In this document: positions 1 through 7,628 of the stretch, piece by piece
Numbering within the stretch: position 1 is the stretch's first letter
Layout of the letters: each line of letters starts with the position of its first letter
From: Rhodobacteraceae bacterium IMCC1335
Lineage (GTDB): Bacteria; Pseudomonadota; Alphaproteobacteria; Rhodobacterales; Rhodobacteraceae
Reading direction: 5' to 3'
Length of the DNA: 64,000 nt
NCBI GenBank assembly: GCA_039640495.1
Contig: CP046864.1
Coordinates: forward strand, 1,364,001 to 1,428,000
Position numbers and translations under genes: made by a program
Notes under the pieces: model-generated
What the model was told of the DNA's origin: nothing
Seen by the model: only the letters and a program-made list of their open reading frames with translations
Database searches by the model: none

Positions 1-252
1 GGGCCGGCTGATTTATCGGTTGGCTATGGTAAAACCGATCAAACCAGCGAAGAATTGCAAGCAGCATTGCGCAGCGTGGGCGAGGCGGCGCGCGCCTCGA
101 ATAAGGCGTATATGAGCTTTGTGGGTACTGTAGAGCAAGCTGCAGAATGGCACGAGAAATATGGCTTAACGGTGTTTTTTGTGGCTTCTGAGCATAATTG
201 GCTGCGCGCTGGTGCTGCTGCGGTTGCCAAAGGCGTGCATAAGCTCACTTAA
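1..252 (+). CDS. HpcH/HpaI-family aldolase, C-terminal part (5' end outside window)
   Basis: The frame is open from base 1 and ends at TAA 250-252, giving the last 83 residues of a protein. It begins GPADLSVGYG, like the substrate-loop region of class II pyruvate aldolases of the HpcH/HpaI/citrate lyase beta family. It then runs through the helix-rich end with FFVASEHNWLRAGAA, the usual last strand and helix where the barrel closes. Family members cleave 4-hydroxy-2-oxo acids to pyruvate and an aldehyde in the cytoplasm using a divalent metal. The metal ligands and catalytic Arg/His lie upstream of the window, so substrate cannot be judged. It faces the SCP2 gene convergently across about 85 bases. 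Confidence 0.7.
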   Translation, partial: GPADLSVGYGKTDQTSEELQAALRSVGEAARASNKAYMSFVGTVEQAAEWHEKYGLTVFFVASEHNWLRAGAAAVAKGVHKLT

Positions 253-337
253 AAACGGTTAAAAAGATCGCTTAGATTAGGCCGCCCCGCGCACCATAGG
301 GGGGCTGGCCGAATAGCGTTTGAACGTGTTGGTCCCC

Positions 338-628
338 TTACCCAAGCGCGCTGCCCAGCTGCATGGCGACGCCCATGTCACCATCAATAGTCAAACGTCC
401 ACTCATGAAGGCAGATGCAGGATCTAAATCACCCGCTAAAATGTCTTGAAACGTCTCTGTATTTGCCCGAAGCGTTACCTCTGCCTCTTCATCGCCAGCG
501 CGCACGCCCGCAGCGTCGATCATAATGCACCCTTCGCCGTCGATATCGAATTTAGCAGAACCACCAAAAGAGGCCTCGCCCATTTTGTTTGTCAGCGCTG
601 CGACAGCCTGTTCCAAGATTTCACTCAT
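338..628 (-). CDS. SCP2 sterol-binding domain protein
   Basis: A 96-residue protein made almost entirely of one SCP2 (sterol carrier protein 2) fold. Visible features are the opening amphipathic helix, GGSAKFDIDGEGCIMID, and the family's terminal pattern of FMSGRLTIDGDMGVAMQL. I chose the ATG at 628 (MSEILEQ) because AAGGGAA lies about 6 bases before it. A 14-residue upstream extension is open but adds no recognisable sequence. In roseobacters this small cytoplasmic protein is often annotated as a lipid-transfer protein, but its ligand is unknown. It is divergent from the TPR gene at 687. Confidence 0.85.
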   Translation of the reverse strand: MSEILEQAVAALTNKMGEASFGGSAKFDIDGEGCIMIDAAGVRAGDEEAEVTLRANTETFQDILAGDLDPASAFMSGRLTIDGDMGVAMQLGSALG

Positions 629-686
629 CACGATTCCCTTTTCCATTTTTACTAGAATAAAGTGATCCATCCACTATCTTAACCCT

Positions 687-1247
687 ATGGAGAGTTTTCG
701 AACAACAATCAAATGCCTAGTCGCCTCAGGCTTCATTTCAGTTTGTGCAACGCTTTGCTCTGCGGATAGATCGGATCAAATCAAGCTTCTGTACAATGAG
801 CTGGCCACGTCCGACGCAGAAAAATTTGCCGCGATAGAGCGAGAAATAAAGTTACTTTGGTCCTTGTCCGGCTCGCCTGGCGTTGATTTGCTATACAGGC
901 GCGGCGAAAACAGTTTTCAAGCGCAGCGGTTCGATGTGGCGGCGCAACATTTTAGCGCCGTGATTGAAATGGCGCCAAAGTTTGCTTCAGGACGGCATGG
1001 GCGCGCCCGCGCCTATAAACAGCTTGGCTATTTCGGCCCCGCTATAGAAGATTTGCAAGCCGCCCTAAGGCTTGATGCCATGCATTATCCGTCTCTGGTG
1101 CTGTTGGGCGAAATTTTTGAATATTTTGAACGCCCTGATCTGGCATTTACCGCCTATTCAAAGGTTCTGACTATACATCCGTTTTTAGAAGACGTAAAAA
1201 GCGCCAGAGATCGCGTTGCATCGGCGACCGGCGAGAAGACGCTTTAA
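687..1247 (+). CDS. Exported tetratricopeptide-repeat protein
   Basis: A 186-residue protein. Residues 1-26 look like a signal peptide ending near LCSADRS, so it is probably periplasmic. From about residue 68 to the end there are three degenerate TPR units, including LLYRRGENSFQAQRFDVAAQ, GRHGRARAYKQLGYFGPAIE and LVLLGEIFEYFERPDLAF. TPRs mediate protein contacts; no enzymatic residues are seen. It lies 14 bases upstream of the helicase gene, so the two are probably co-transcribed. Specific partner unknown. Confidence 0.75.
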   Translation: MESFRTTIKCLVASGFISVCATLCSADRSDQIKLLYNELATSDAEKFAAIEREIKLLWSLSGSPGVDLLYRRGENSFQAQRFDVAAQHFSAVIEMAPKFASGRHGRARAYKQLGYFGPAIEDLQAALRLDAMHYPSLVLLGEIFEYFERPDLAFTAYSKVLTIHPFLEDVKSARDRVASATGEKTL

Positions 1248-1261
1248 TCCTAGAGGGTAAG

Positions 1262-4171
1262 ATGCAGCAATCTGCGCGGGTGGTCGCCGTTCTAGGGCCC
1301 ACAAATACCGGTAAAACCCATTATGCCATTGAACGCATGCTCGCCCATCGCACTGGAATTATTGGCTTGCCATTGCGACTATTGGCGCGTGAGGTCTACG
1401 ATAAAATTGTTGCCCTGCGCGGCCCATCGGTTGTGGCATTAGTCACTGGCGAAGAGAGGATCGTACCTCCGCGTACCAAATATTGGATTTGTACCGTCGA
1501 AGCCATGCCGCAAGCGATGGGGTTAGATTTTGTGGCGATTGATGAAGTGCAGCTCTGCGCGGATCCCGAACGAGGTCACGTGTTTACGGATCGCATAATT
1601 CACATGCGCGGCTTGCATGAAACGCTGTTTTTGGGCGCCGGCACGATGCGAAAGGTGATTTCAGATTTGGTGCCAGAGGCGCAATTTATGCGGCGGGACC
1701 GTTTGAGCACGCTCAGTTACACGGGCTCTAAAAAAATTAGCAGAATGCCCGCCCGCAGCGCAATTGTGTGCTTTTCAGTTGATAATCTTTATGCCATCGC
1801 CGAATTGATCCGGCGTCAAAAAGGCGGTGCAGCGGTGGTGATGGGGGCGTTGAGTCCGCGCACAAGAAACGCGCAGGTGGAGCTGTATCAAAACGGGGAT
1901 GTTGATTATCTGGTGGCCACGGATGCGATTGGCATGGGGTTAAACTTGGATATCGATCACGTGGCTTTTGCAGGTTTATCGAAGTTTGATGGTCGCCGGA
2001 TGCGGGATTTGGCGCCAAATGAATTGGGGCAAATCGCCGGCCGCGCAGGGCGCGGGATGTCGGATGGCAGTTTTGGGGTGACGGGCGAGGCGCCCCCGCT
2101 TGACGAAGGGATGGCGGCTGCTATCGTTGAAAATCGCTTCACGCCGATTTCGAAACTGCAATGGCGCAATTCTGATTTGAATTTTTCTTCGATCGATGCG
2201 TTGATCCATAGCCTGTCTGTACCGTCTCAAGATGATCTCTTGGTAAAAGCTCGGGAGGCCGATGATTACCTTGCGCTGCAGGCTTTATGGCAAAGCGAAG
2301 ATATTCGCCAACAAGTGCAGCATCCAGAGCATGTGCGCCTGCTTTGGGATATCTGTCGAATCCCTGATTTTCGCGGGATAAGCATGGCTGAGCATGTCAG
2401 CTTGCTCAGCAGTGTTTTCGAGCATTTACAGGGCAATATGCATTTGCCGAATGATTGGCTTGCGGGGCATCTTAAACGCATTGATCGCGTCGAGGGTGAT
2501 ATTGATACATTGTCAATGCGATTGGCTTTTGTGCGCACTTGGACATATGTCAGCCAAAGAAGTGGTTGGGTAGATGACGAAAATCATTGGCGTGTGACGA
2601 CGCGCGCTGTAGAAGATAGATTATCAGACGCGTTGCACATGCGTTTGACGCAGCGGTTTGTGGATCGGAGAACCTCGGTGCTGTTGCGCAGGTTGAAACA
2701 GAAGGAGGCCCTGTTGGCCGAAGTGAATGAAAATAGTGAGGTGACCGTCGAAGGAGAATTCGTTGGTCGGCTTGAAGGCTTTCAGTTTCGTCAGGATAAA
2801 GACGCGACCGGGCAAGAAGCAAAGACCATCAAATCTGCGGCTTTACAAGCCTTGACGCCGCATTTTCACCTGCGCGCGGATCGATTTTACAATGCGCCGG
2901 ACACGGAAATTGATTTTACTGAGCAGGGCGGCTTGATGTGGGGGACGCAGGCGATCGGTAAATTGGTGTCCGGAGATGATATTTTAAAACCACGGATCAC
3001 GGTGTTCGTGGATGATGAGGCCGGCACCGATGTGACGCAAAAAGTACAGCGGCGGTTGCAGCATTTTATTGATCGCAAAATCGCTAGCCTGTTTGAGCCG
3101 CTGATAAATTTACAACGCGATGAAACCCTAACCGGTTTGGCGCGGGGCTTTGCCTATCGCATGGTTGAGGGATTTGGTATTCTACCGCGCGCGCAAGTTG
3201 CCGAAGATGTGAAATCCTTGGATCAAGATGCGCGTGGGGCATTGCGCAAACATGGGGTGCGTTTCGGTCAATTTACCGTATTTATGCCCTTGCTGCTGAA
3301 ACCCGCCCCCACCCGCTTGCGGTTGGTCTTATGGTCGCTTTCCAAAGGGTTACAAACTTTTTCCGAAGCGCCGCCCCCCGGTTTGGTGACGGTTCCCGTC
3401 GATGCGCATGCGGAAAGCGGGTATGATACGATTTGTGGCTATCGCAACGCGGGCACCCGCGCTATTCGCATCGATATGCTCGAGCGTTTGGCGGATATGC
3501 TGCGGGGCGAAAACAGCCGGACGGGGTTTGAAGCAAAAGCAGATATGCTATCGATTACCGGAATGACTTTGGAGCAATTCGCCGATTTGATGAAAGGTCT
3601 TGGCTATCAGGCGGTGAAGGGGGAACGCGTAAAAACCAAGGCTGCCCAAGATCCAGTAGACGGTGCAAAGCCTGAGGTGGATCAACCAGAAATATCCACC
3701 GCTTTGTCAGAAAAGGAGGCGTTTGGAGCTGGGGGTGGGGCGCAAGAAGCAGCATTGGACGTCAACCCCGCGAAGGTGGCGCCGAGCGCTGCAGAAGCGC
3801 TTGCTTCAGGCTCAGAGCGGGTTCAGGCGCAGCCCCCTGAAGAGCAGCGCGCAGCTTCGACAGCGCAGGCAGATAGCCAATCAGCGCCCGCGCAACCACA
3901 AAGCGCTGAGACCGTCGCACCCGAGTTGGAAGTGTTCTACACATTCACCTGGGGGCATGTGGCCAAAAAACAAAGCCCCCCCAGACATCATAAACCGAAA
4001 CACCGGGCGGGTGATGAAAAGCAGGCGCGCAAATCGAATGGTAATCAAAAACCATCGCGCGATAAAAAGGGCCCCCAAACCTTTGCAGCCAAGCCAGAAA
4101 AAACGCAGAAAATTGATCTAGATAACCCGTTTGCAGCTGCTTTGATGGGGTTGAAAACGCAGGATCGCTGA
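1262..4171 (+). CDS. Suv3-like ATP-dependent RNA/DNA helicase
   Basis: A 969-residue superfamily 2 helicase. Walker A is GPTNTGKT at residues 12-19, motif II is DEVQ at 94-97 (the Suv3/Ski2-like variant of DEAD), and the C-terminal RecA domain carries ATDAIGMGLN and motif VI QIAGRAGR. The core resembles mitochondrial Suv3, which unwinds RNA for degradation. The middle holds alpha-helical Suv3 C-terminal segments. The last 180 residues are low complexity, rich in Ala, Gln and Pro and then Lys, probably a disordered nucleic-acid-binding tail. It is followed after 2 bases by the S4-domain gene, a conserved pairing in alphaproteobacteria that supports a role in RNA metabolism. Confidence 0.88.
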   Translation: MQQSARVVAVLGPTNTGKTHYAIERMLAHRTGIIGLPLRLLAREVYDKIVALRGPSVVALVTGEERIVPPRTKYWICTVEAMPQAMGLDFVAIDEVQLCADPERGHVFTDRIIHMRGLHETLFLGAGTMRKVISDLVPEAQFMRRDRLSTLSYTGSKKISRMPARSAIVCFSVDNLYAIAELIRRQKGGAAVVMGALSPRTRNAQVELYQNGDVDYLVATDAIGMGLNLDIDHVAFAGLSKFDGRRMRDLAPNELGQIAGRAGRGMSDGSFGVTGEAPPLDEGMAAAIVENRFTPISKLQWRNSDLNFSSIDALIHSLSVPSQDDLLVKAREADDYLALQALWQSEDIRQQVQHPEHVRLLWDICRIPDFRGISMAEHVSLLSSVFEHLQGNMHLPNDWLAGHLKRIDRVEGDIDTLSMRLAFVRTWTYVSQRSGWVDDENHWRVTTRAVEDRLSDALHMRLTQRFVDRRTSVLLRRLKQKEALLAEVNENSEVTVEGEFVGRLEGFQFRQDKDATGQEAKTIKSAALQALTPHFHLRADRFYNAPDTEIDFTEQGGLMWGTQAIGKLVSGDDILKPRITVFVDDEAGTDVTQKVQRRLQHFIDRKIASLFEPLINLQRDETLTGLARGFAYRMVEGFGILPRAQVAEDVKSLDQDARGALRKHGVRFGQFTVFMPLLLKPAPTRLRLVLWSLSKGLQTFSEAPPPGLVTVPVDAHAESGYDTICGYRNAGTRAIRIDMLERLADMLRGENSRTGFEAKADMLSITGMTLEQFADLMKGLGYQAVKGERVKTKAAQDPVDGAKPEVDQPEISTALSEKEAFGAGGGAQEAALDVNPAKVAPSAAEALASGSERVQAQPPEEQRAASTAQADSQSAPAQPQSAETVAPELEVFYTFTWGHVAKKQSPPRHHKPKHRAGDEKQARKSNGNQKPSRDKKGPQTFAAKPEKTQKIDLDNPFAAALMGLKTQDR

Positions 4172-4173
4172 GT

Positions 4174-4545
4174 GTGTCAGAGGCGGATCGAATACGGTTG
4201 GACAAATGGCTGTTTTTTGCGCGGTTTTTTAAGACCCGCAGCCTCAGCAGCAAACAAATTGAAGCGGGCCATGTACGGGTGAACGCTACAAAAGTTTTGA
4301 AGCCAGCAACGAGTATTTCGATTGGACAAGTCCTTACTGTTGTGCACAGCCGAACTGTGCGCGTTGTTGAAGTTTTAGCCTTGGGGCATCGTCGTGGACC
4401 GGCTAGCGAGGCTCAGTTGCTCTATCGCGATTTAACGCCAAAGCAAGACTCCCAAGACCCAGCGCCGGGGCAGGATCAAAAAGGGCGTCCCACCAAACGA
4501 GAACGCCGCGCGCTTCGTAATTTTCGCAATGATTGGCTTGAATGA
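4174..4545 (+). CDS. S4-domain RNA-binding protein (Hsp15-like)
   Basis: A 123-residue protein starting with GTG directly after the helicase stop. Residues 4-60 form an S4 RNA-binding domain: RIRLDKWLFFARFFKTRS, then GHVRVNATKVLKP and the IGQVLTV strand. The basic tail (KGRPTKRERRALR) is typical of Hsp15 (HslR), which in E. coli binds 50S subunits carrying stalled nascent chains. The near-zero spacing suggests translational coupling with the helicase. Function is assigned from the family only. Confidence 0.85.
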   Translation: MSEADRIRLDKWLFFARFFKTRSLSSKQIEAGHVRVNATKVLKPATSISIGQVLTVVHSRTVRVVEVLALGHRRGPASEAQLLYRDLTPKQDSQDPAPGQDQKGRPTKRERRALRNFRNDWLE

Positions 4546-4601
4546 TTCTTTCGACTGCTCTAGCTAAGGGCTTGGAAGACATGTGAAATGGACGACGACG
4601 A

Positions 4602-4940
4602 ATGACCTATATTGTGAACGACAGTTGCATTGGCTGCAAATATACCGACTGCGTTGAAGTTTGCCCGGTGGATTGTTTTTACGAGGGGGAGAACATGTTG
4701 GTTATTCACCCTGATGAATGCATAGATTGCGGCGTTTGTGAGCCGGAATGCCCTGCAGATGCCATCCGTCCTGACACAGAGCCTGATATGGAAAAATGGG
4801 TCGAATTTAACCGCAAATACTCGATCCTCTGGCCGGTGATTATAACCAAAAAAGACCCGCTTCCTGACGCCGAAGAGCGCGACGGTGAAACCGGAAAGCT
4901 TGAAAAATACTTTTCTGAGGCTGCCGGCGAGGGCGGATAA
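4602..4940 (+). CDS. fdxA: 7Fe ferredoxin (FdxA)
   Basis: A 112-residue ferredoxin with the Azotobacter FdI-type cysteine set. C9, C17 and C50 fit the ligands of a [3Fe-4S] cluster and C21, C40, C43 and C46 those of a [4Fe-4S] cluster; C25 corresponds to the free cysteine and C12 is extra. The C-terminal 50 residues include the conserved [11 protein letters not shown] and WPVI segments of the FdxA family. It is a cytoplasmic one-electron carrier; the partner enzyme is not indicated here. It lies between the S4 gene and carD, the usual alphaproteobacterial order. Confidence 0.93.
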   Translation: MTYIVNDSCIGCKYTDCVEVCPVDCFYEGENMLVIHPDECIDCGVCEPECPADAIRPDTEPDMEKWVEFNRKYSILWPVIITKKDPLPDAEERDGETGKLEKYFSEAAGEGG

Positions 4941-5135
4941 ACGGCAATAAAACCCCTCTCTGGCGCCGAGTTCGATTTTGTGCTAAGAGAGCGCGCAAAC
5001 GCATAAACGAGCAGCGAAAAGTGGTGTGATGCCCCGCATCTAATCATCCAAGGTGGGTTTGTGTTAAAAAGAAGCCTTGTGTTTTAGGCTTGTTTATCAA
5101 CTCGGCCAAAGAGAACCGCAAGAAAGGTGAACTGA

Positions 5136-5645
5136 ATGTCCAAATCAAAACGAAATGATTTTCGTCCGAATGAATTTGTTGTTTATCCCGCGCATGGTGT
5201 GGGCCAAATCGTTTCGATTGAAGAGCAAGAGATCGCTGGAATAACGCTTGAATTATTCGTTGTGTCTTTTGAAAAAGACAAGATGACTCTGCGCGTTCCA
5301 ACGCATAAGGCGATTGAGATTGGCATGCGCGCATTAAGCTCTCCTGATGTGGTCGGCCGTGCGATGACCACGCTCAAAGGCAAAGCAAAAGTGAAGCGCG
5401 CCATGTGGTCACGGCGTGCACAGGAATATGAACAAAAGATTAATTCTGGCGATTTGATTGCCATCGCGGAAGTTGTTCGGGATTTACATCGCAACGATGA
5501 TCAGCGTGAGCAGAGCTATTCGGAACGTCAGCTTTACGAAGCGGCGCTGGAACGCCTAACGCGCGAAGTTGCGGCTGTTGAAGATGGCGATGAGGTTGCT
5601 GCGGCAAAAAAAGTCGATGATGTCTTGGTGTCTCGCGCCGCGTAA
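5136..5645 (+). CDS. carD: CarD-family transcriptional regulator
   Basis: A 169-residue CarD/CdnL protein. The N-terminal RNA-polymerase-interaction domain begins FRPNEFVVYPAHGVGQIVSI and continues through the beta-barrel to about residue 70. The helical C-terminal part contains MWSRRAQEYEQKINSGDLI and the QSYSERQLYEAALERL helix. CarD proteins bind the RNAP beta subunit and stabilise open complexes at rRNA and other promoters. The start ATG has AAAGGTGA about 6 bases upstream. The region in front (5070-5090) contains a 6-bp stem that may end the ferredoxin transcript. Confidence 0.92.
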   Translation: MSKSKRNDFRPNEFVVYPAHGVGQIVSIEEQEIAGITLELFVVSFEKDKMTLRVPTHKAIEIGMRALSSPDVVGRAMTTLKGKAKVKRAMWSRRAQEYEQKINSGDLIAIAEVVRDLHRNDDQREQSYSERQLYEAALERLTREVAAVEDGDEVAAAKKVDDVLVSRAA

Positions 5646-5687
5646 AGCAGAGACAGTCTGGTCAGGCGTCTCTCATTTGAGGTGCAG

Positions 5688-6452
5688 CTACGGTAACAGC
5701 GCGACGATTGCCAATAACACAAATATTTCTGAAACCTGTTCGGTTGCTCCCAAAATATCGCCGGTTTGCCCCGAGACTTTGCGCTGGGCAATCGTAGAAC
5801 AGAGTAGGGCAGCGCAGCCTGCGCAGAGCAGAGCAGCCAAGCCGATCAGACCTGCAAAGGACAGCGCGATTACGGCAGCTATGCCGACCCCTATCAGGGC
5901 GTGTTTTGGCTGAGGCCTGCCAACGCTATGCGATAAACCGCTGCTTCGGGCATGCGGTAGATATACCATCAAAAGCGGCATGGCCGCGCGGGCAAGAACG
6001 GCGGTCACAATCAGCCCCGCAAAGGCAAATTCTGCTAGCATCAGCTCTTTTATAAGCTGCCAACGCAAGAGCACGGACACAACCAACGCTAGGGTTCCAT
6101 AACTGCCAATTTGGCTGTCTTTCATAATTTCCAAGCGGCGCTGTTTTTCATTGGCGCCCCACAGGCCGTCAGCGCAATCTGCCAGACCATCCTCATGCAA
6201 CGCGCCGGTGAAAATAAGACCACTGCCCAAGGCGATAAGCGCCGCTAGGCCAGATGGAATATTTAAAGCCACTGCGCATAGACCCACAGCCCAAACCAAA
6301 GCGCCCCAAACAATGCCGACAAGCCCATAAGCCCACACGGCCTTTGCCGCGCGCTGATAGGCGCCATCCTCTACGGAGATAGGTGTACGGCTGAGCAGGC
6401 TGAGCGCCAATTTCGCATCTCTAGAATAGGTGGTGATCTTATGCAGGGTCAT
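5688..6452 (-). CDS. cobS: Adenosylcobinamide-GDP ribazoletransferase
   Basis: CobS joins adenosylcobinamide-GDP and alpha-ribazole to make adenosylcobalamin at the inner membrane. The product is very hydrophobic, with roughly six membrane segments, and contains the family signature GALHEDGLADCADGLWG and the following RRLEIMKDSQIGSYG. I place the start at the ATG at 6452 (254 residues, normal for the family); 17 further codons up to 6503 are open but unlike family N-termini. It is divergent from cobT, its pathway partner, across about 100 bases. Confidence 0.92.
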   Translation of the reverse strand: MTLHKITTYSRDAKLALSLLSRTPISVEDGAYQRAAKAVWAYGLVGIVWGALVWAVGLCAVALNIPSGLAALIALGSGLIFTGALHEDGLADCADGLWGANEKQRRLEIMKDSQIGSYGTLALVVSVLLRWQLIKELMLAEFAFAGLIVTAVLARAAMPLLMVYLPHARSSGLSHSVGRPQPKHALIGVGIAAVIALSFAGLIGLAALLCAGCAALLCSTIAQRKVSGQTGDILGATEQVSEIFVLLAIVALLP

Positions 6453-6551
6453 GTCGGTAAATACTCGTTGGATGCCTCTTAAATGCTTGTACTTTAATGG
6501 CAATTGGGTAACTAGCTCAAAGAGTATATTGCGAACAAGGTAAAACTGATT

Positions 6552-7574
6552 ATGGACACTTTTTCTTCTCTTTCACAATTCGTTGATCTGCTGCGTCAAG
6601 CGCCGTCATTTGATCTTGAAAGCCAAGCTGCAGCCAAGCAACGCAATATGCAATTGACCAAACCGGCTGGTGCTTTGGGGCGGATGGAAGAGCTTGCCAT
6701 ATGGTATGCCGCCTGGCGGGGGGATGCGCGTGCGTCTATTTCACAACCTGAAGTGCTGATTTTTGCGGGCAATCATGGGGTGACCGCGCAAGGCATATCC
6801 GCTTTTCCAGCTGAAGTTACCGAACAAATGGTGCTTAATTTTCAAGCTGGGGGCGCCGCGATTAATCAGCTTTCCGCCTGTTTTGGGGCGAAATTACAGG
6901 TATATGGCTTAGAGTTAGATCGCCCAACACGAGATTTCACGCAAGGACCTGCGATGCAAGAGGATGAGTTTCTTCTGGCGTTGCAAACAGGCTGGAACGC
7001 GGTGTCTAAAGATTGTGATCTGTTGGTCACAGGTGAGATGGGCATTGGAAATACAACCTCCGCAGCTGCGATTGCTCATGCACTTTATGGCGCACGTGCG
7101 GAAGATTGGGTGGGCAGGGGCACCGGTGTTGACGCGGCTGGTATCGCGAAAAAAGCCCGTGTTATTGCTGCGGGTTTGCAGATGAACCCAGAGGCCCAGC
7201 AGGACGGATTAAAAGCTTTACAATGTTTGGGTGGGCGCGAATTGGCAGCCATGGCGGGCGCGATTGCGCGCGCTCGCTGTCTGCGCATCCCGGTGATTTT
7301 GGATGGTTTTATTTGCTGCGCCGCGGCAGCCTGTTTACAGCAAATTAGCCCGTCCGTTTTGGATCATACTGTTGCGGGGCATGAAAGCGCCGAGCAAGCG
7401 CATAAACGCGTTTTGGCGCAGCTAGATAAAGAGCCGCTTTTATCTTTGGGGATGCGACTCGGCGAAGGTTCAGGCGCAGCGGTTGCGATTGGAATTCTTC
7501 AGGCAGCACTGGCCTGTCATTCTGGGATGTCGACGTTTGCGGAAGCAAGGGTAAGCGAAGAAAGCACCGCCTAG
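6552..7574 (+). CDS. cobT: Nicotinate-nucleotide-dimethylbenzimidazole phosphoribosyltransferase
   Basis: A 340-residue CobT, which makes alpha-ribazole-5'-phosphate from dimethylbenzimidazole and nicotinate mononucleotide for the lower ligand of cobalamin. Diagnostic stretches are [13 protein letters not shown], the glycine-rich [28 protein letters not shown] and the C-terminal [13 protein letters not shown] with the conserved Glu. Full length. It diverges from cobS; the two together complete nucleotide loop assembly. I saw no cobalamin riboswitch in the gap. Confidence 0.95.
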   Translation: MDTFSSLSQFVDLLRQAPSFDLESQAAAKQRNMQLTKPAGALGRMEELAIWYAAWRGDARASISQPEVLIFAGNHGVTAQGISAFPAEVTEQMVLNFQAGGAAINQLSACFGAKLQVYGLELDRPTRDFTQGPAMQEDEFLLALQTGWNAVSKDCDLLVTGEMGIGNTTSAAAIAHALYGARAEDWVGRGTGVDAAGIAKKARVIAAGLQMNPEAQQDGLKALQCLGGRELAAMAGAIARARCLRIPVILDGFICCAAAACLQQISPSVLDHTVAGHESAEQAHKRVLAQLDKEPLLSLGMRLGEGSGAAVAIGILQAALACHSGMSTFAEARVSEESTA

Positions 7575-7628
7575 TGTAATTTTCGTATTTTTACGGGTGT
7601 TGCAACGCATACAGCCCAGCAACAGAGC

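Noticed and set aside
6453..6551. Possible cobalamin riboswitch between cobS and cobT
   Set aside because: The gap is only about 100 bases and lacks any B12-box-like sequence.
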